In this document: in pieces, positions 46,052-54,842 of the stretch
Layout of the letters: each line of letters begins with the position of its first letter
How positions within the stretch are numbered: the first letter of the stretch is position 1
NCBI RefSeq assembly: GCF_001724715.1
Contig: NZ_MEFG01000013.1
Coordinates: forward strand, 87,080-151,079
Direction of reading: 5' to 3'
DNA from: Sphingomonas sp. SCN 67-18
GTDB lineage: Bacteria; Pseudomonadota; Alphaproteobacteria; Sphingomonadales; Sphingomonadaceae
DNA length: 64,000 nt
The notes under the pieces: generated by a model
What the model saw: the letters and a program-made list of their open reading frames with translations, nothing else
Database searches by the model: none
What the model was told of the DNA's origin: nothing
Position numbers and translations under genes: made by a program

Positions 46052-47104
46052 ATGACCGACGCCACCGTCAACGACACCCGCAAGGCAGAATTGCTGTCCA
46101 CCACCGTCGAGCATGTCGACATCACCACGTTCGACGCCCGCCCGATCATCGATTCGATGGCGAAGATGAGCTTCACCAGTCGCGATCTGGCGCGCGCCAC
46201 CTCCATCTACAACCAGATGCTGGCGGACAAGGATTGCTCGATCTTCCTGGTGATCGCAGGCTCCACCTCGGCCGGCGGCTGCATGGATCTTTATGCGGAA
46301 CTGCTGCGCTCGAACATGATCGACGGCGTGGTCGCCACCGGCGCGTCCATCGTCGACATGGATTTCTTCGAAGGACTTGGCCACAAACATTATCAGGCGC
46401 TTGAAATTCCTGACGATAATGTCCTGCGCTCGCTCTACATCGATCGCATCTACGACACCTATATCGATGAGGAACAGCTCCAGGATTGCGACAACACCAT
46501 CTTCGCCATCGCGGAGGGGCTGGAGCCGAAACCCTATTCCAGCCGCGCCTTCATCCGCGAAATGGGCCGTTACCTCTCGGAGCACGGCAAGAAGGAGAAC
46601 AGCCTGGTCAAGCTGGCCTTCGAGCATGACGTGCCGATCTTCTGCCCCGCCTTCGTCGACAGCTCGGCCGGCTTCGGCCTGGTCAAGCATCAGGTGGAGC
46701 GCGCCAAGGCGGGCAAGCCCTATATGGTGCTGGATGCGATCGCGGACTTCCGCGAGCTGACCGACATCAAGATCAAGGCCGGCACCACCGGCCTGCTGAT
46801 GATCGGCGGCGGCGTGCCCAAGAATTTCATCCAGGACACCGTCGTCTGCGCCGAAATCCTCGGCCACGAGGATGTCGAGATGCACAAATATGCGGTGCAG
46901 ATCACCGTGGCGGACGTGCGCGACGGCGCCTGTTCCTCCTCCACGCTCAAGGAAGCGGCCAGTTGGGGCAAGGTCGATACCGCGCTGGAACAGATGGTCT
47001 ATGCCGAGGCCGGATCGGTGATGCCGCTGCTGGCGTCCGACGCCTATCATCGCGGCCATTGGAAGAACCGCGTCAAGCGCGCCTGGGGCACGCTGTTCGA
47101 CTGA
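46052..47104 (+). CDS. Deoxyhypusine synthase-like protein (probable homospermidine/aminobutyl transferase)
   Basis: 350 aa. Similar along its length to deoxyhypusine synthase: VIAGSTSAGGCMDLYAELLRSNMID (66-91), VATGASIVDMDFFEGLGHKHY (94-114), GGGVPKNFIQDT (252-263), and the catalytic lysine K307 in EAASWGKVDTAL. NAD-dependent DHS transfers a 4-aminobutyl group from spermidine. Bacteria lack the eIF5A acceptor, so a polyamine acceptor is expected. Together with the neighbouring ODC, homospermidine synthesis is the leading hypothesis; other reported substrates of DHS-like enzymes cannot be excluded. Confidence 0.85.
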   Translation: MTDATVNDTRKAELLSTTVEHVDITTFDARPIIDSMAKMSFTSRDLARATSIYNQMLADKDCSIFLVIAGSTSAGGCMDLYAELLRSNMIDGVVATGASIVDMDFFEGLGHKHYQALEIPDDNVLRSLYIDRIYDTYIDEEQLQDCDNTIFAIAEGLEPKPYSSRAFIREMGRYLSEHGKKENSLVKLAFEHDVPIFCPAFVDSSAGFGLVKHQVERAKAGKPYMVLDAIADFRELTDIKIKAGTTGLLMIGGGVPKNFIQDTVVCAEILGHEDVEMHKYAVQITVADVRDGACSSSTLKEAASWGKVDTALEQMVYAEAGSVMPLLASDAYHRGHWKNRVKRAWGTLFD

Positions 47105-47111
47105 TCGCGCG

Positions 47112-47136
47112 CCCGGCCCCGGATCGAGGGGCCGGG
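47112..47136 (+). terminator. Hairpin after the DHS-like gene
   Basis: Perfect 9-bp stem CCCGGCCCC/GGGGCCGGG with 7-nt loop, 7 nt after the stop, then CCGATCGTTTCGG with a short T-run. Probable transcript end. Confidence 0.55.
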
Positions 47137-47219
47137 CCGATCGTTTCGGTTTCGATTGACGACTGACCCTGGGCGAGTCACCCTTCCGCCATTCGATAAT
47201 AATGGAGGGGTCTTTTGCT

Positions 47220-47657
47220 ATGAGCACGTCAATATTGGCGCCGGGCGCGGTGCTTATCCTGTGGTCGCTGGTCATCCTTGGCTGGGTGATGGTCACGCGC
47301 CTGCCTGCACTCAAGAAGATCGGCGTCGACATGAGCACCGCGGTCGGCGGGCGCGGCCAAAATCTGGAAGGCGTGATCCCAGACCGGGTCAACTGGAAGG
47401 CGCATAATTACGCGCATCTGATGGAACAGCCGACGCTGTTCTATGCGGTCATCCTGATCCTCGCCGTCGCGGGCGCGGCGACGCCGCTGGCGGTGGCGCT
47501 GGCCTGGACCTATGTCGCCATCCGCGTGCTGCACAGCCTGGTGCAGGCGACGGTGAACCGCATCGCGCTGCGTTTCCCGCTGTTCCTGCTCTCCACGCTG
47601 GTGCTGCTCGGCCTCGGCATCATCGCGCTCTGCGCGACGTTGAACCTCCATGGCTGA
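47220..47657 (+). CDS. MAPEG-family membrane protein (first of tandem pair)
   Basis: 145 aa with four hydrophobic helices. The family segment RVNWKAHNYAHLMEQPTLFYA (about 56-76) is clear. MAPEG proteins include glutathione-dependent transferases/peroxidases, but bacterial members of this type have no proven substrate. ATG 47220 is chosen because GGAGGGG sits at 47204-47210; a start six codons earlier would lie on the SD. Its 3' end overlaps the second copy by 8 nt. Confidence 0.87.
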   Translation: MSTSILAPGAVLILWSLVILGWVMVTRLPALKKIGVDMSTAVGGRGQNLEGVIPDRVNWKAHNYAHLMEQPTLFYAVILILAVAGAATPLAVALAWTYVAIRVLHSLVQATVNRIALRFPLFLLSTLVLLGLGIIALCATLNLHG

Positions 47658-48078
47658 TCCCGCCCCCATATTGGCGCCCGTGGTGGCGCTGATCGGCTGG
47701 TCGCTGGTCATGTGGGTCTGGCTCTACGCCACCCGCCTGCCGGCGATGCGGGCCGCCCACGTGGCGCTGGACCCGACGGTGCCGCCCGGCCAGCTCACCG
47801 CCGGCCTGCCGCCGCAGGTCCGCTGGAAAGCGGATAATTACAACCATCTGATGGAACAGCCGACCCTGTTCTACGCGGTGGCGCTGGTGCTGGCGCTGAT
47901 CGGCCAGGGCAGCGGCACCGCCGCCACCCTTGCCTGGGCCTATGTTGTCCTCAGAATCATCCACAGCCTTGTCCAGGCGACCGTCAACAACATCATGGCA
48001 CGGTTCATCCTGTTCGTGCTGTCGTCGCTGTGCCTCGTCGGGCTGACGGTGATCGCCGGCTGTTTCCTGTTCAACTGA
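47650..48078 (+). CDS. MAPEG-family membrane protein (second of tandem pair)
   Basis: 142 aa, paralogous to the preceding gene: PPQVRWKADNYNHLMEQPTLFYAV aligns with its RVNWKAHNYAHLMEQPTLFYA block, and the last helix ATVNNIMARFILFVLSSL also corresponds. The ATG overlaps the upstream stop region by 8 nt. Its TGA is directly followed, with zero spacer, by the stop of the convergent YoaK gene. Tandem duplication is the likely origin; a heteromer is possible (MAPEG proteins are trimers). Confidence 0.87.
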   Translation: MADPAPILAPVVALIGWSLVMWVWLYATRLPAMRAAHVALDPTVPPGQLTAGLPPQVRWKADNYNHLMEQPTLFYAVALVLALIGQGSGTAATLAWAYVVLRIIHSLVQATVNNIMARFILFVLSSLCLVGLTVIAGCFLFN

Positions 48079-48717
48079 TCAATCGGCTGCGGCCGTCCGC
48101 ACTGCCCCGGCGAGCAGCAGGGCGACGGCCGCACCGAACCACACGCCGGACAGGCCGATGGCGGCATAGGTCATCGCCCCGGCCACCGTGCCCGCCGCCA
48201 GCCCAGCCCAGAGCAGCAGGTAGCGCGCCCAGCCGAAGGGCGGCCCGCCGAAGAACAGCGCGTTGACCAGATTCTGGCCCAGCCGGACCAGGGTTCCGGT
48301 CATGTAGGTCAGGCCGATGCTCACCTCGTTGTCGCGCTCGAAAACCGCATTCTCCGCCCCCATGGCGGCGGCCAGTATCAGCATCGTCGCGGCCGCGCCG
48401 AACGGGCCGATCCCCGCCAGCGCCAACAGCGCCGCGACCAGCAGCAGCACCACGCGCGGCCGCCTGCCCGGCGCCACCCGCCGGGCAAGGCCGGTCCCCG
48501 CCATCACGCCGATGACGAAGAACAGGATCAGCCCGCCCGCCGTCATCGCCACCCGCCAGTCCCCGCCGGCCAGACCCACGCCGAAGCGGGTTGAGTTGCC
48601 GCTCATGAACGAGATGAAGAAACCGCCCATCCCCAGAAAGCCGATCGCGTCGATATAACCGGCCAGCATCGACAGGCAGACGGCAAGCGCAACGGCGGGC
48701 CGGTCATAATGACGCAT
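48079..48717 (-). CDS. YoaK/DUF1275 membrane protein
   Basis: 212 aa with about six hydrophobic helices. The block YIDAIGFLGMGGFFISFMSGNSTRFG (residues 21-46) is the DUF1275 signature. Function unknown. SD GGAGG is at the very end of the upstream methyltransferase gene, whose stop is 3 nt before this ATG, so the two are cotranscribed. Confidence 0.87.
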   Translation of the reverse strand: MRHYDRPAVALAVCLSMLAGYIDAIGFLGMGGFFISFMSGNSTRFGVGLAGGDWRVAMTAGGLILFFVIGVMAGTGLARRVAPGRRPRVVLLLVAALLALAGIGPFGAAATMLILAAAMGAENAVFERDNEVSIGLTYMTGTLVRLGQNLVNALFFGGPPFGWARYLLLWAGLAAGTVAGAMTYAAIGLSGVWFGAAVALLLAGAVRTAAAD

Positions 48718-48720
48718 CTT

Positions 48721-49914
48721 CTACCTCCGGAAGGTGGCGCACAACTCGACATGGGTGGACCAGCGAAACTGCCCGACCGGGACGATGTGATCCAGCCGGT
48801 ATCCACCTTCGATCATCGTCTTCGCATCGCGTGCGAAGCTGCTGGGATTGCACGATACATAAGCGACGACCGGGGTTTTCGCAGCCGCGATCTGCGCCGC
48901 CTGTTCGGCAGCGCCCGCGCGCGGAGGGTCCAGCACCGCCGCGTCGAACCGGTCCAGCTCCGCCGTGGTGAGCGGGCGGCGATAAAGGTCGCGATGCTCC
49001 ACGGCCACCGCCAGTCCCGCCCGCGCCGCGCCGCCCTTCAGCGCAAGCACCGCGTCGCGCGCCGCCTCCCCCGCATAGACCCGCCGCGCAGGCGCAAGCG
49101 ACAGGGCGAAGGTGCCCAGCCCGGCAAACAGATCGGCGACGATCGGTGCACCGCCCACGGCATCCCTCACCGCCGCGACCAGCGCCGCCTCGCCATCCGC
49201 CGTCGCCTGCAAAAAGGCGTCGTGCGGCAGCGGGATCGCGGTGCCGCCGAGGCTGATCGTCACCGGATCCGGCTCCCACCGGGTCTGCGCGCCATAGCCG
49301 TCGTCGATGGACAGCCGGGCAAGCGCGTGGCGCCGGGCGAAATCGGTCAGCGCCTCGCTCCCCGCCAGATCGTCGGCGCTCACCTTGTCCAGCATCAGGT
49401 CGACGCCCTGATCGGCCAGCGTCATGCGGATCCCCGCTGCCCGCCTGTCCCGCAACAGGCGGCGCAGCAGCCCGCGCAGCGGATCGACCAGCGCGAACAG
49501 CCGGGGGTCGAGAATCGCGCACTCCGCCATGTCGACGATCTGGTGGCTGCGGCCCTCGTTGAAGCCGATCAGCACCCGGTTGCCCTTGCGCTCGGCCTTC
49601 AGGCTCGCCCGGCGGCGGCTGCGCGGCGGAGAGATGTGGACGGGCGCGAACAGGGGCGCGTCCACGCCCTGCGCGGCCAGCGCGCCGGCAATCCGGTCGC
49701 GAACGAAATCGGCATAGGCGGCATCGTCGAGATGCTGGAGCGTGCACCCGCCGCAGGCCGGGAAATGGCGGCAGGGCGGCTGGGCATGGTGCGGCCCGGC
49801 GATGACCGCGCCGTCCGCCGCCAGCCGGTCGCCCGGCGCCGCCAGCGCGACATGGCGGCCATCGGCGGTAACGCCCTCGCCGCGCGCGGCCACCCGGATG
49901 ATCTGATCTGTCAT
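48721..49914 (-). CDS. Class I SAM-dependent RNA methyltransferase, RumA/TrmA (RlmD) type
   Basis: 397 aa uracil-C5 methyltransferase. The catalytic Cys is C355 in VSCNPSSFARD; the [4Fe-4S] cysteine pattern is CRHFPACGGCTLQHL near residue 50 with CAILDP later. SAM-binding VADLFAGLGTFAL is present. The cluster indicates RlmD-type 23S rRNA methylation, but the exact uridine cannot be assigned. It overlaps the nnr gene by 4 nt (ATGA). Confidence 0.9.
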   Translation of the reverse strand: MTDQIIRVAARGEGVTADGRHVALAAPGDRLAADGAVIAGPHHAQPPCRHFPACGGCTLQHLDDAAYADFVRDRIAGALAAQGVDAPLFAPVHISPPRSRRRASLKAERKGNRVLIGFNEGRSHQIVDMAECAILDPRLFALVDPLRGLLRRLLRDRRAAGIRMTLADQGVDLMLDKVSADDLAGSEALTDFARRHALARLSIDDGYGAQTRWEPDPVTISLGGTAIPLPHDAFLQATADGEAALVAAVRDAVGGAPIVADLFAGLGTFALSLAPARRVYAGEAARDAVLALKGGAARAGLAVAVEHRDLYRRPLTTAELDRFDAAVLDPPRAGAAEQAAQIAAAKTPVVAYVSCNPSSFARDAKTMIEGGYRLDHIVPVGQFRWSTHVELCATFRR

Positions 49915-51293
49915 GACAGGGCGGCGATAGCAGCCTTCAGATGATCGGCAAGGTCGTCGGCGATCATCGCCGGCCCGGCCCGGCGCGCGGCGTCGCCGTG
50001 CAGCCACAGCGCCGCCTGCGCCGCCGCAAAGGCGTCCAGCCCCTGCGCGCGCATCGCGGCGGCAATCCCGGCCAGCACGTCGCCGGTCCCGGCGGTGGAC
50101 AGCCAGGGCGAAACCGGCGGCGCGATGACGGCGCGCCCGTCCGGCGCGGCGACCACGCTGTCCGCACCCTTGAAGATGATCACCGCGCCCGCCTGCGCGG
50201 CGGCATCGCGCGCCCGGTCCACCTTGCTGCCCGCGCCCGTGCCGAACATTGCGGCGAACTCACCGGCATGGGGCGTCAATATCGCCATGTCCGGCAAGGC
50301 GGGCAGCCGCCCGAGCCCCGCCGGGCCAAGCAGGTGCAGCGCATCGCCGTCGATCACCAGCGGACGCCCGCTCGCCATCGCGCGGTCGAGCCGCCGCCGC
50401 GCCGCGCCGTCACGGCCAAGCCCCGGCCCCACCAGCACCGCGCCGATGCGCGGATCGCCCACATCGTCGCCGTCGCGCTGCACGATGGCATGGGGAATGC
50501 CCGCCACCGGCCGCGGCGACAGCAACAGCACATAGCCCGCGCCGGATCGGATCGCGGCCGTGGCGGCCAGCGCCGCCGCGCCCGCCATCGCGCCGCCCAG
50601 CACCGCCACCATGCCGCGGCTATATTTATGGTCGTCGGGACCCGGCCGGGGCAGCGCGGGCGGCGCAAGCTCGGCAAGGGCACCGCCGGCGGCGGCAATG
50701 CCGATATCCGCCACCGCCACGCGCCCGCACAGCCCGGCGGCGGGATAAAGCCGATGCGCGGGCTTCATCGCGCCCAGCGCCACGGTCATCTCGAATGCCG
50801 GCACCGCGCCCAGCAACGCACCATCGTCGGTGGAAACCCCGCTCGGCAGGTCGACCGCAATCGTCGCGTGCGCGGCAACCGTCAGCCGGGCCAGCGCGGC
50901 CTCGATCTCCGGTTCCAGCGGGCGGGCAAGGCCGGTGCCGAACAGCGCGTCGATCAGCCTCGGCGCGGGCCGCGCCGCCTCCAGCGTCTCGACCGGCCCG
51001 TCCCAGCGCGCGGCGGCGGCCATCGCCGCCTCCGCCCGGGGCGGGCGCAGCGCCGCCACGCGCACCGGCACGCCGCGCTCGCGCAGCAGCCGCGCCGCCA
51101 CATAACCGTCGCCGCCATTATTGCCCGGCCCGCACAGGATCAGCGTCGGCGCCATCCCACTCTGCCGCCACGCCGCCTCGGCCACCGCCGCGCCGGCGCG
51201 CTCCATCAACACGCCGACCGGCGTTCCCGCGTCGATCACCGCCGCTTCCGCCGCGCGCATCCCGGCGGCGGTCAGGATGGGACGCCCGCTCAA
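49911..51293 (-). CDS. nnr: Bifunctional NAD(P)H-hydrate epimerase / ADP-dependent dehydratase
   Basis: 460 aa fusion. N-terminal YjeF_N epimerase with the nucleotide loop CGPGNNGGDGYVAARLLRERG (residues about 54-74) and SGVSTDDGALLGAV; C-terminal kinase-like dehydratase with HKYSRGMVAVLGG, TPHAGEFAAMFG and the catalytic block SPWLSTAGTGDVLAGIAAAM. Repairs hydrated NAD(P)H. The TTG at 51293 fits the usual N-terminus (ILTAAGMRAAEAAV); no ATG/GTG fits. Ends inside the methyltransferase start. Confidence 0.92.
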   Translation of the reverse strand: MSGRPILTAAGMRAAEAAVIDAGTPVGVLMERAGAAVAEAAWRQSGMAPTLILCGPGNNGGDGYVAARLLRERGVPVRVAALRPPRAEAAMAAAARWDGPVETLEAARPAPRLIDALFGTGLARPLEPEIEAALARLTVAAHATIAVDLPSGVSTDDGALLGAVPAFEMTVALGAMKPAHRLYPAAGLCGRVAVADIGIAAAGGALAELAPPALPRPGPDDHKYSRGMVAVLGGAMAGAAALAATAAIRSGAGYVLLLSPRPVAGIPHAIVQRDGDDVGDPRIGAVLVGPGLGRDGAARRRLDRAMASGRPLVIDGDALHLLGPAGLGRLPALPDMAILTPHAGEFAAMFGTGAGSKVDRARDAAAQAGAVIIFKGADSVVAAPDGRAVIAPPVSPWLSTAGTGDVLAGIAAAMRAQGLDAFAAAQAALWLHGDAARRAGPAMIADDLADHLKAAIAALS

Positions 51294-51335
51294 CCCGCCG
51301 CCCGCGCGGACAAGATGAAGGGCAGGATCGCCGGC

Positions 51336-53057
51336 CTAGATATCCGCGTAGACATGGGTTTCGGCACTGGCTCCCGGGTGCGTCAGGGCACCCTTATAGG
51401 CCGGGCCGACATTCTGGGCATAGCGCCACAGCGCGCCCGATCCATAATCATTGGTGCGCGGCCGCCACGCGGCGCGGCGGGCGGCGAGCACATCCTCGGG
51501 CACGTCCAGGTCGATCGTCCCGGCGATCGCGTCGATGGCGATGGTGTCGCCGTCCTCAATGAGGGCGATCGGCCCGCCGTCCGCCGCTTCCGGCCCGACA
51601 TGGCCGATGCAGAAACCGCGCGTGCCGCCGGAAAAGCGCCCGTCGGTGATCAGCGCGACGCTCTCGCCCATGCCCTGCCCATACAGCGCGGCGGTGGTGG
51701 ACAGCATCTCGCGCATCCCGGGGCCGCCCTTCGGCCCTTCATAGCGGATGACGATGACGCTGCCTTCCGCGATCCGCCGTTCCTCGACGGCGGCGAAGGC
51801 ATCCTCCTCGCAATCGAACACCCGCGCCGGGCCGGTGAACTGCAGCCGCTTCATCCCGGCCACCTTCACGATCGCCCCGTCCGGCGCCAGCGTGCCGCGC
51901 AGGCCGACGACGCCGCCGGTGGGGCTGAGCGGGGCCTTCACGTCGTGGATCACCTTCTGGTCCGGGTTCCACGTCACCTGGTCGATATTCTCGCCCAGCG
52001 TCTTGCCAGTCACGGTCAGGCAGCTGCCGTCCAGCAGGCCGTTGGCGAGCATCGTCTTCATCAGCATGTAGACGCCGCCGGCATCGTGCATGTCCTTGGC
52101 GACATAGCGGCCGCCCGGCTTCAGATCGGCGATGTAGGGCGTGGTCTTGAAGATCTCGGCGACGTCGAACAGGTCGAAATCGATCCCCGCCTCGCTGGCC
52201 ATGGCGGGCAGATGCAGCCCGGCATTGGTCGATCCGCCGGTGGCGGCGACGACGCGCGCGGCATTCTCAAAGGCGGCGCGGGTGCAGATGTCGCGCGGGC
52301 GGATGTTGGCCGCCAGCAATTCCATCACCTGCCTGCCCGCCGCGATGGCGATCTCGTCACGCCCGCGATAGGGCGCCGGCATCATGTTGCTGTTGGGCAG
52401 CGACAGGCCGATCGCCTCGCCCACGCAGGCCATGGTGTTCGCGGTATATTGCCCGCCGCACGCGCCATGGCCGGGGCAGGCAACCTTTTCCAGCGCGATC
52501 AGATCGTGCAGCGGGCAATTGCCGGCCGCATGCTGGCCCACCGCCTCGAACACGTCGATGACGGTCACGTCCCTGTCGCGATAGGTGCCGGGCAGGATCG
52601 ACCCGCCATAGACGAAGATCGACGGCACGTTCAGCCGCAGCATCGCCATCATCATGCCGGGCAGCGATTTGTCGCAGCCCGCAAAGCCCAGCAGCGCGTC
52701 ATAGCAATGGCCGCGCATCGACAGCTCGATCGAATCGGCAATCACCTCGCGGCTGACCAGCGACGCCTTCATGCCCTGATGGCCCATGGCGATGCCGTCG
52801 GTGACGGTGATGGTGTTGAACCGGCGCGGCATCCCGCCGCCCGCCTCGACCCCCTGTCGGGCGATGTTCGCCTGCGCGTCCAGCGCGGTGTTGCAGGGCG
52901 CGCTGTCATTGCCCGCCGATGCGATGCCGACGAAGGGGCGCGCAATCGCCTCCTCGTCCAGCCCCATGGCGTAATAATAGCTACGATGCGGCGCGCGCTC
53001 CGGGCCAACGGAGACGTGGCGGCTGGGGAGTTTGGATTTGTCGAATTTGTGGGTCAT
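51336..53057 (-). CDS. ilvD: Dihydroxy-acid dehydratase
   Basis: 573 aa Fe-S enzyme of valine/isoleucine synthesis. Cluster-related cysteines C55 (SAPCNTAL), C128 ([12 protein letters not shown]) and C200 ([15 protein letters not shown]); C-terminal [20 protein letters not shown]. Three conserved cysteines are compatible with a [2Fe-2S] enzyme. ATG 53057. It is separate by 42 nt from nnr. Oxygen sensitivity would make it a client of Mrp or the desulfurases. Confidence 0.95.
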   Translation of the reverse strand: MTHKFDKSKLPSRHVSVGPERAPHRSYYYAMGLDEEAIARPFVGIASAGNDSAPCNTALDAQANIARQGVEAGGGMPRRFNTITVTDGIAMGHQGMKASLVSREVIADSIELSMRGHCYDALLGFAGCDKSLPGMMMAMLRLNVPSIFVYGGSILPGTYRDRDVTVIDVFEAVGQHAAGNCPLHDLIALEKVACPGHGACGGQYTANTMACVGEAIGLSLPNSNMMPAPYRGRDEIAIAAGRQVMELLAANIRPRDICTRAAFENAARVVAATGGSTNAGLHLPAMASEAGIDFDLFDVAEIFKTTPYIADLKPGGRYVAKDMHDAGGVYMLMKTMLANGLLDGSCLTVTGKTLGENIDQVTWNPDQKVIHDVKAPLSPTGGVVGLRGTLAPDGAIVKVAGMKRLQFTGPARVFDCEEDAFAAVEERRIAEGSVIVIRYEGPKGGPGMREMLSTTAALYGQGMGESVALITDGRFSGGTRGFCIGHVGPEAADGGPIALIEDGDTIAIDAIAGTIDLDVPEDVLAARRAAWRPRTNDYGSGALWRYAQNVGPAYKGALTHPGASAETHVYADI

Positions 53058-53087
53058 GGCGCACGCCTATGTCCCATAGCACCGCTT

Positions 53088-53816
53088 TCACGCAAGGCTG
53101 TTACGGCACGCCAGGATGATCGGGGCCAATATATCCGCCCAATGCGCCACCCCGGCGGCGTCGCCGATCAGGTCGTTGCGCACCTCAATGGCCAGATAGG
53201 GCAGATGGCGCGATTCGGCATGGCGGTCCATGGTCGCGTTCAGCGCCGCGCCGGAATAAGGCTGGTTGTCCCCGGTCGCCACCCCGGCGGCGCGCAGCAG
53301 GCGGATCGCCATCCGCGCCGCCGCGTCGTGCTTGTTGTAGAGAATCCCCACTTCCCATGGCCGCGCCTCGTCCGGCCGGGTTTCCAGCCGGGGCGTGAAG
53401 CTGTGCACGGTGAACAGCAATCCAGGCGCATCGGCGGCAATCCGCGCATCGATGGCGGCATGATAGGGCGTCCAGAACCGCGCGATGCGCGCCGCCCGCG
53501 CGGCCGGGCTGAGCGACTGGTTGCCGGGCACGGCATGGCCGTCGCTGGCGGCGGGAATCAGGCCGGGGCTGTCCTCCTCGCGGTGCAGGTCGATCACCAG
53601 CCGCGACACGGTGGCGAGGATGGCGGGGCAGCCCAGCCGGGCGCACAGCGCGCGCGCCAGCGGCGCCGCGCCGATGTCCACGGCGATGTGCAGGTCCAGC
53701 AAGGCGGGATCGATGCCAAGCGCGATATCCGCCGGCACCGCGTTGGACGCATGGTCGACAATCGCCAGCAGCCGCGTGCCGGGATCGCCCGGCACGGTTT
53801 CGAATACCGCGCTCAT
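53088..53816 (-). CDS. N-formylglutamate amidohydrolase family protein
   Basis: 242 aa. Family blocks VDHASNAVPADI (20-31), LVIDLHREEDSPGLIP (about 73-88) and LFTVHSFTPRLE are seen, with the metal-binding His and Asp/Glu pattern. Family members hydrolyse N-formylglutamate in histidine catabolism, but no hut genes lie nearby, so the substrate may differ. Overlaps the enoyl-CoA hydratase gene by 4 nt (ATGA). Confidence 0.85.
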   Translation of the reverse strand: MSAVFETVPGDPGTRLLAIVDHASNAVPADIALGIDPALLDLHIAVDIGAAPLARALCARLGCPAILATVSRLVIDLHREEDSPGLIPAASDGHAVPGNQSLSPAARAARIARFWTPYHAAIDARIAADAPGLLFTVHSFTPRLETRPDEARPWEVGILYNKHDAAARMAIRLLRAAGVATGDNQPYSGAALNATMDRHAESRHLPYLAIEVRNDLIGDAAGVAHWADILAPIILACRNSLA

Positions 53817-54583
53817 CCCTGAAATTCCGGCCTGCGCCGGGCGCGGAATGCGGCGATCCCTTCCGCGAAATCCGCCGCGCCGAACGCGGCATCGAAGGCC
53901 GCGTCATGCCCTGCATCGCTGGCGATGCCGCCCGCCGCCAGCGCCAGCCCCTGTTTCAGCAGCGCAAGGCTGGCGGGTGAATTGCCCGCCATCGCCGCGG
54001 CCAGCGCATCCGCCGCCTGCGCCACCTCGTCCGCTACGACCTCCGCCAGCCCGATCCGCGCCGCCTCCGCCGCGTCGAGCGTGACCGCGCCGAACAGCAT
54101 CCGCGCCGCCTGCCCAACGCCCACCAGCGCGTGCAGCCGCGCAATATCTTCCAGCGGATAGCCGATGCCCAGCTTGGCGGGCGTCACGGCAAACAGCGCG
54201 CGCGGCCCGGCGATGCGGATGTCGCAGGCCATGGCGAGCGCCACCCCCGCGCCAAAACAGCCGCCGTCTACCGCCGCGATCACGGGCGCGGGGCTGGCGC
54301 GCACCGCGTCCAGCGCCGCGCGCATCGCGGTTCGAAACGGCTGCCGCGCCGCCGCATCCGCGCCAAGCCCGGCCAGTTCGCCCAGGTCAGCACCCGCGCA
54401 GAACATCCCCTCGGCGGCGGATTGCAGGACGATCGCCCGCGCGCCGGCATCCACGGCCTGCGCCACCAGCCCCGGCAAGGCGCGCCAGTCCGCCACCCTC
54501 AGCGCGTTGCGCGCCTCGGGTCGGGCCAGGCTCAGTCTCGCAATGCGGTCTGTCACCAGCAGGTCGAACATGGCGCCGCTCAT
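53813..54583 (-). CDS. Enoyl-CoA hydratase/isomerase family protein
   Basis: 256 aa crotonase fold. Oxyanion hole segments EGMFCAGADLGELAGLG (about 60-75) and AAVDGGCFGAGVALAMACDIRIAG (about 107-130). The position usually holding Glu in the second catalytic segment reads GYPLEDIARL, so hydratase versus isomerase is undecided. Starts at ATG 54583, or 54571 with a slightly better SD. Probably first gene of an operon with the amidohydrolase. Confidence 0.88.
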   Translation of the reverse strand: MSGAMFDLLVTDRIARLSLARPEARNALRVADWRALPGLVAQAVDAGARAIVLQSAAEGMFCAGADLGELAGLGADAAARQPFRTAMRAALDAVRASPAPVIAAVDGGCFGAGVALAMACDIRIAGPRALFAVTPAKLGIGYPLEDIARLHALVGVGQAARMLFGAVTLDAAEAARIGLAEVVADEVAQAADALAAAMAGNSPASLALLKQGLALAAGGIASDAGHDAAFDAAFGAADFAEGIAAFRARRRPEFQG

Positions 54584-54779
54584 GCCCTGCGCGGGCCGCG
54601 CTGTCACCCTCCGAGCCGAAATCGGCCACGGGCCTTGCGGGATGAGGGGGGTGGGGCGGCGGGCATGAAAGCCCCCCGCCCCGTCATGATGCGCGCGCAC
54701 CGCTGCACGCGGACCATCAGCGGATGGACGCGCCGCACGCACGCCGATCCGTTCACAAGGAGCGAAGCAAAGCCCGTGC

Positions 54780-54841
54780 CTCATGATAATCTCATGATAT
54801 TTCAGATAGTTATGAAATTGAAACTGTCCCGATATGGGACA
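54780..54841. promoter_or_regulatory. AT-rich promoter-like stretch with a palindrome
   Basis: Within the 260-nt spacer between echA-like and ispE genes. TGTCCC-GATAT-GGGACA (54825-54841) is a perfect 6-bp dyad, and CTCATGATA occurs twice in tandem just left of it (54780-54798). The tract is AT-rich against a GC-rich background. It lies upstream of the hydratase gene on the minus strand and directly after the ispE stop. Confidence 0.45.
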
Positions 54842-54842
54842 A

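Noticed and set aside
49941..53822. 1293-codon open frame on the plus strand
   Set aside because: It runs antisense to rumA, nnr, ilvD and the amidohydrolase; composition is Arg/Gly/His-rich as expected from the opposite strand of high-GC genes.
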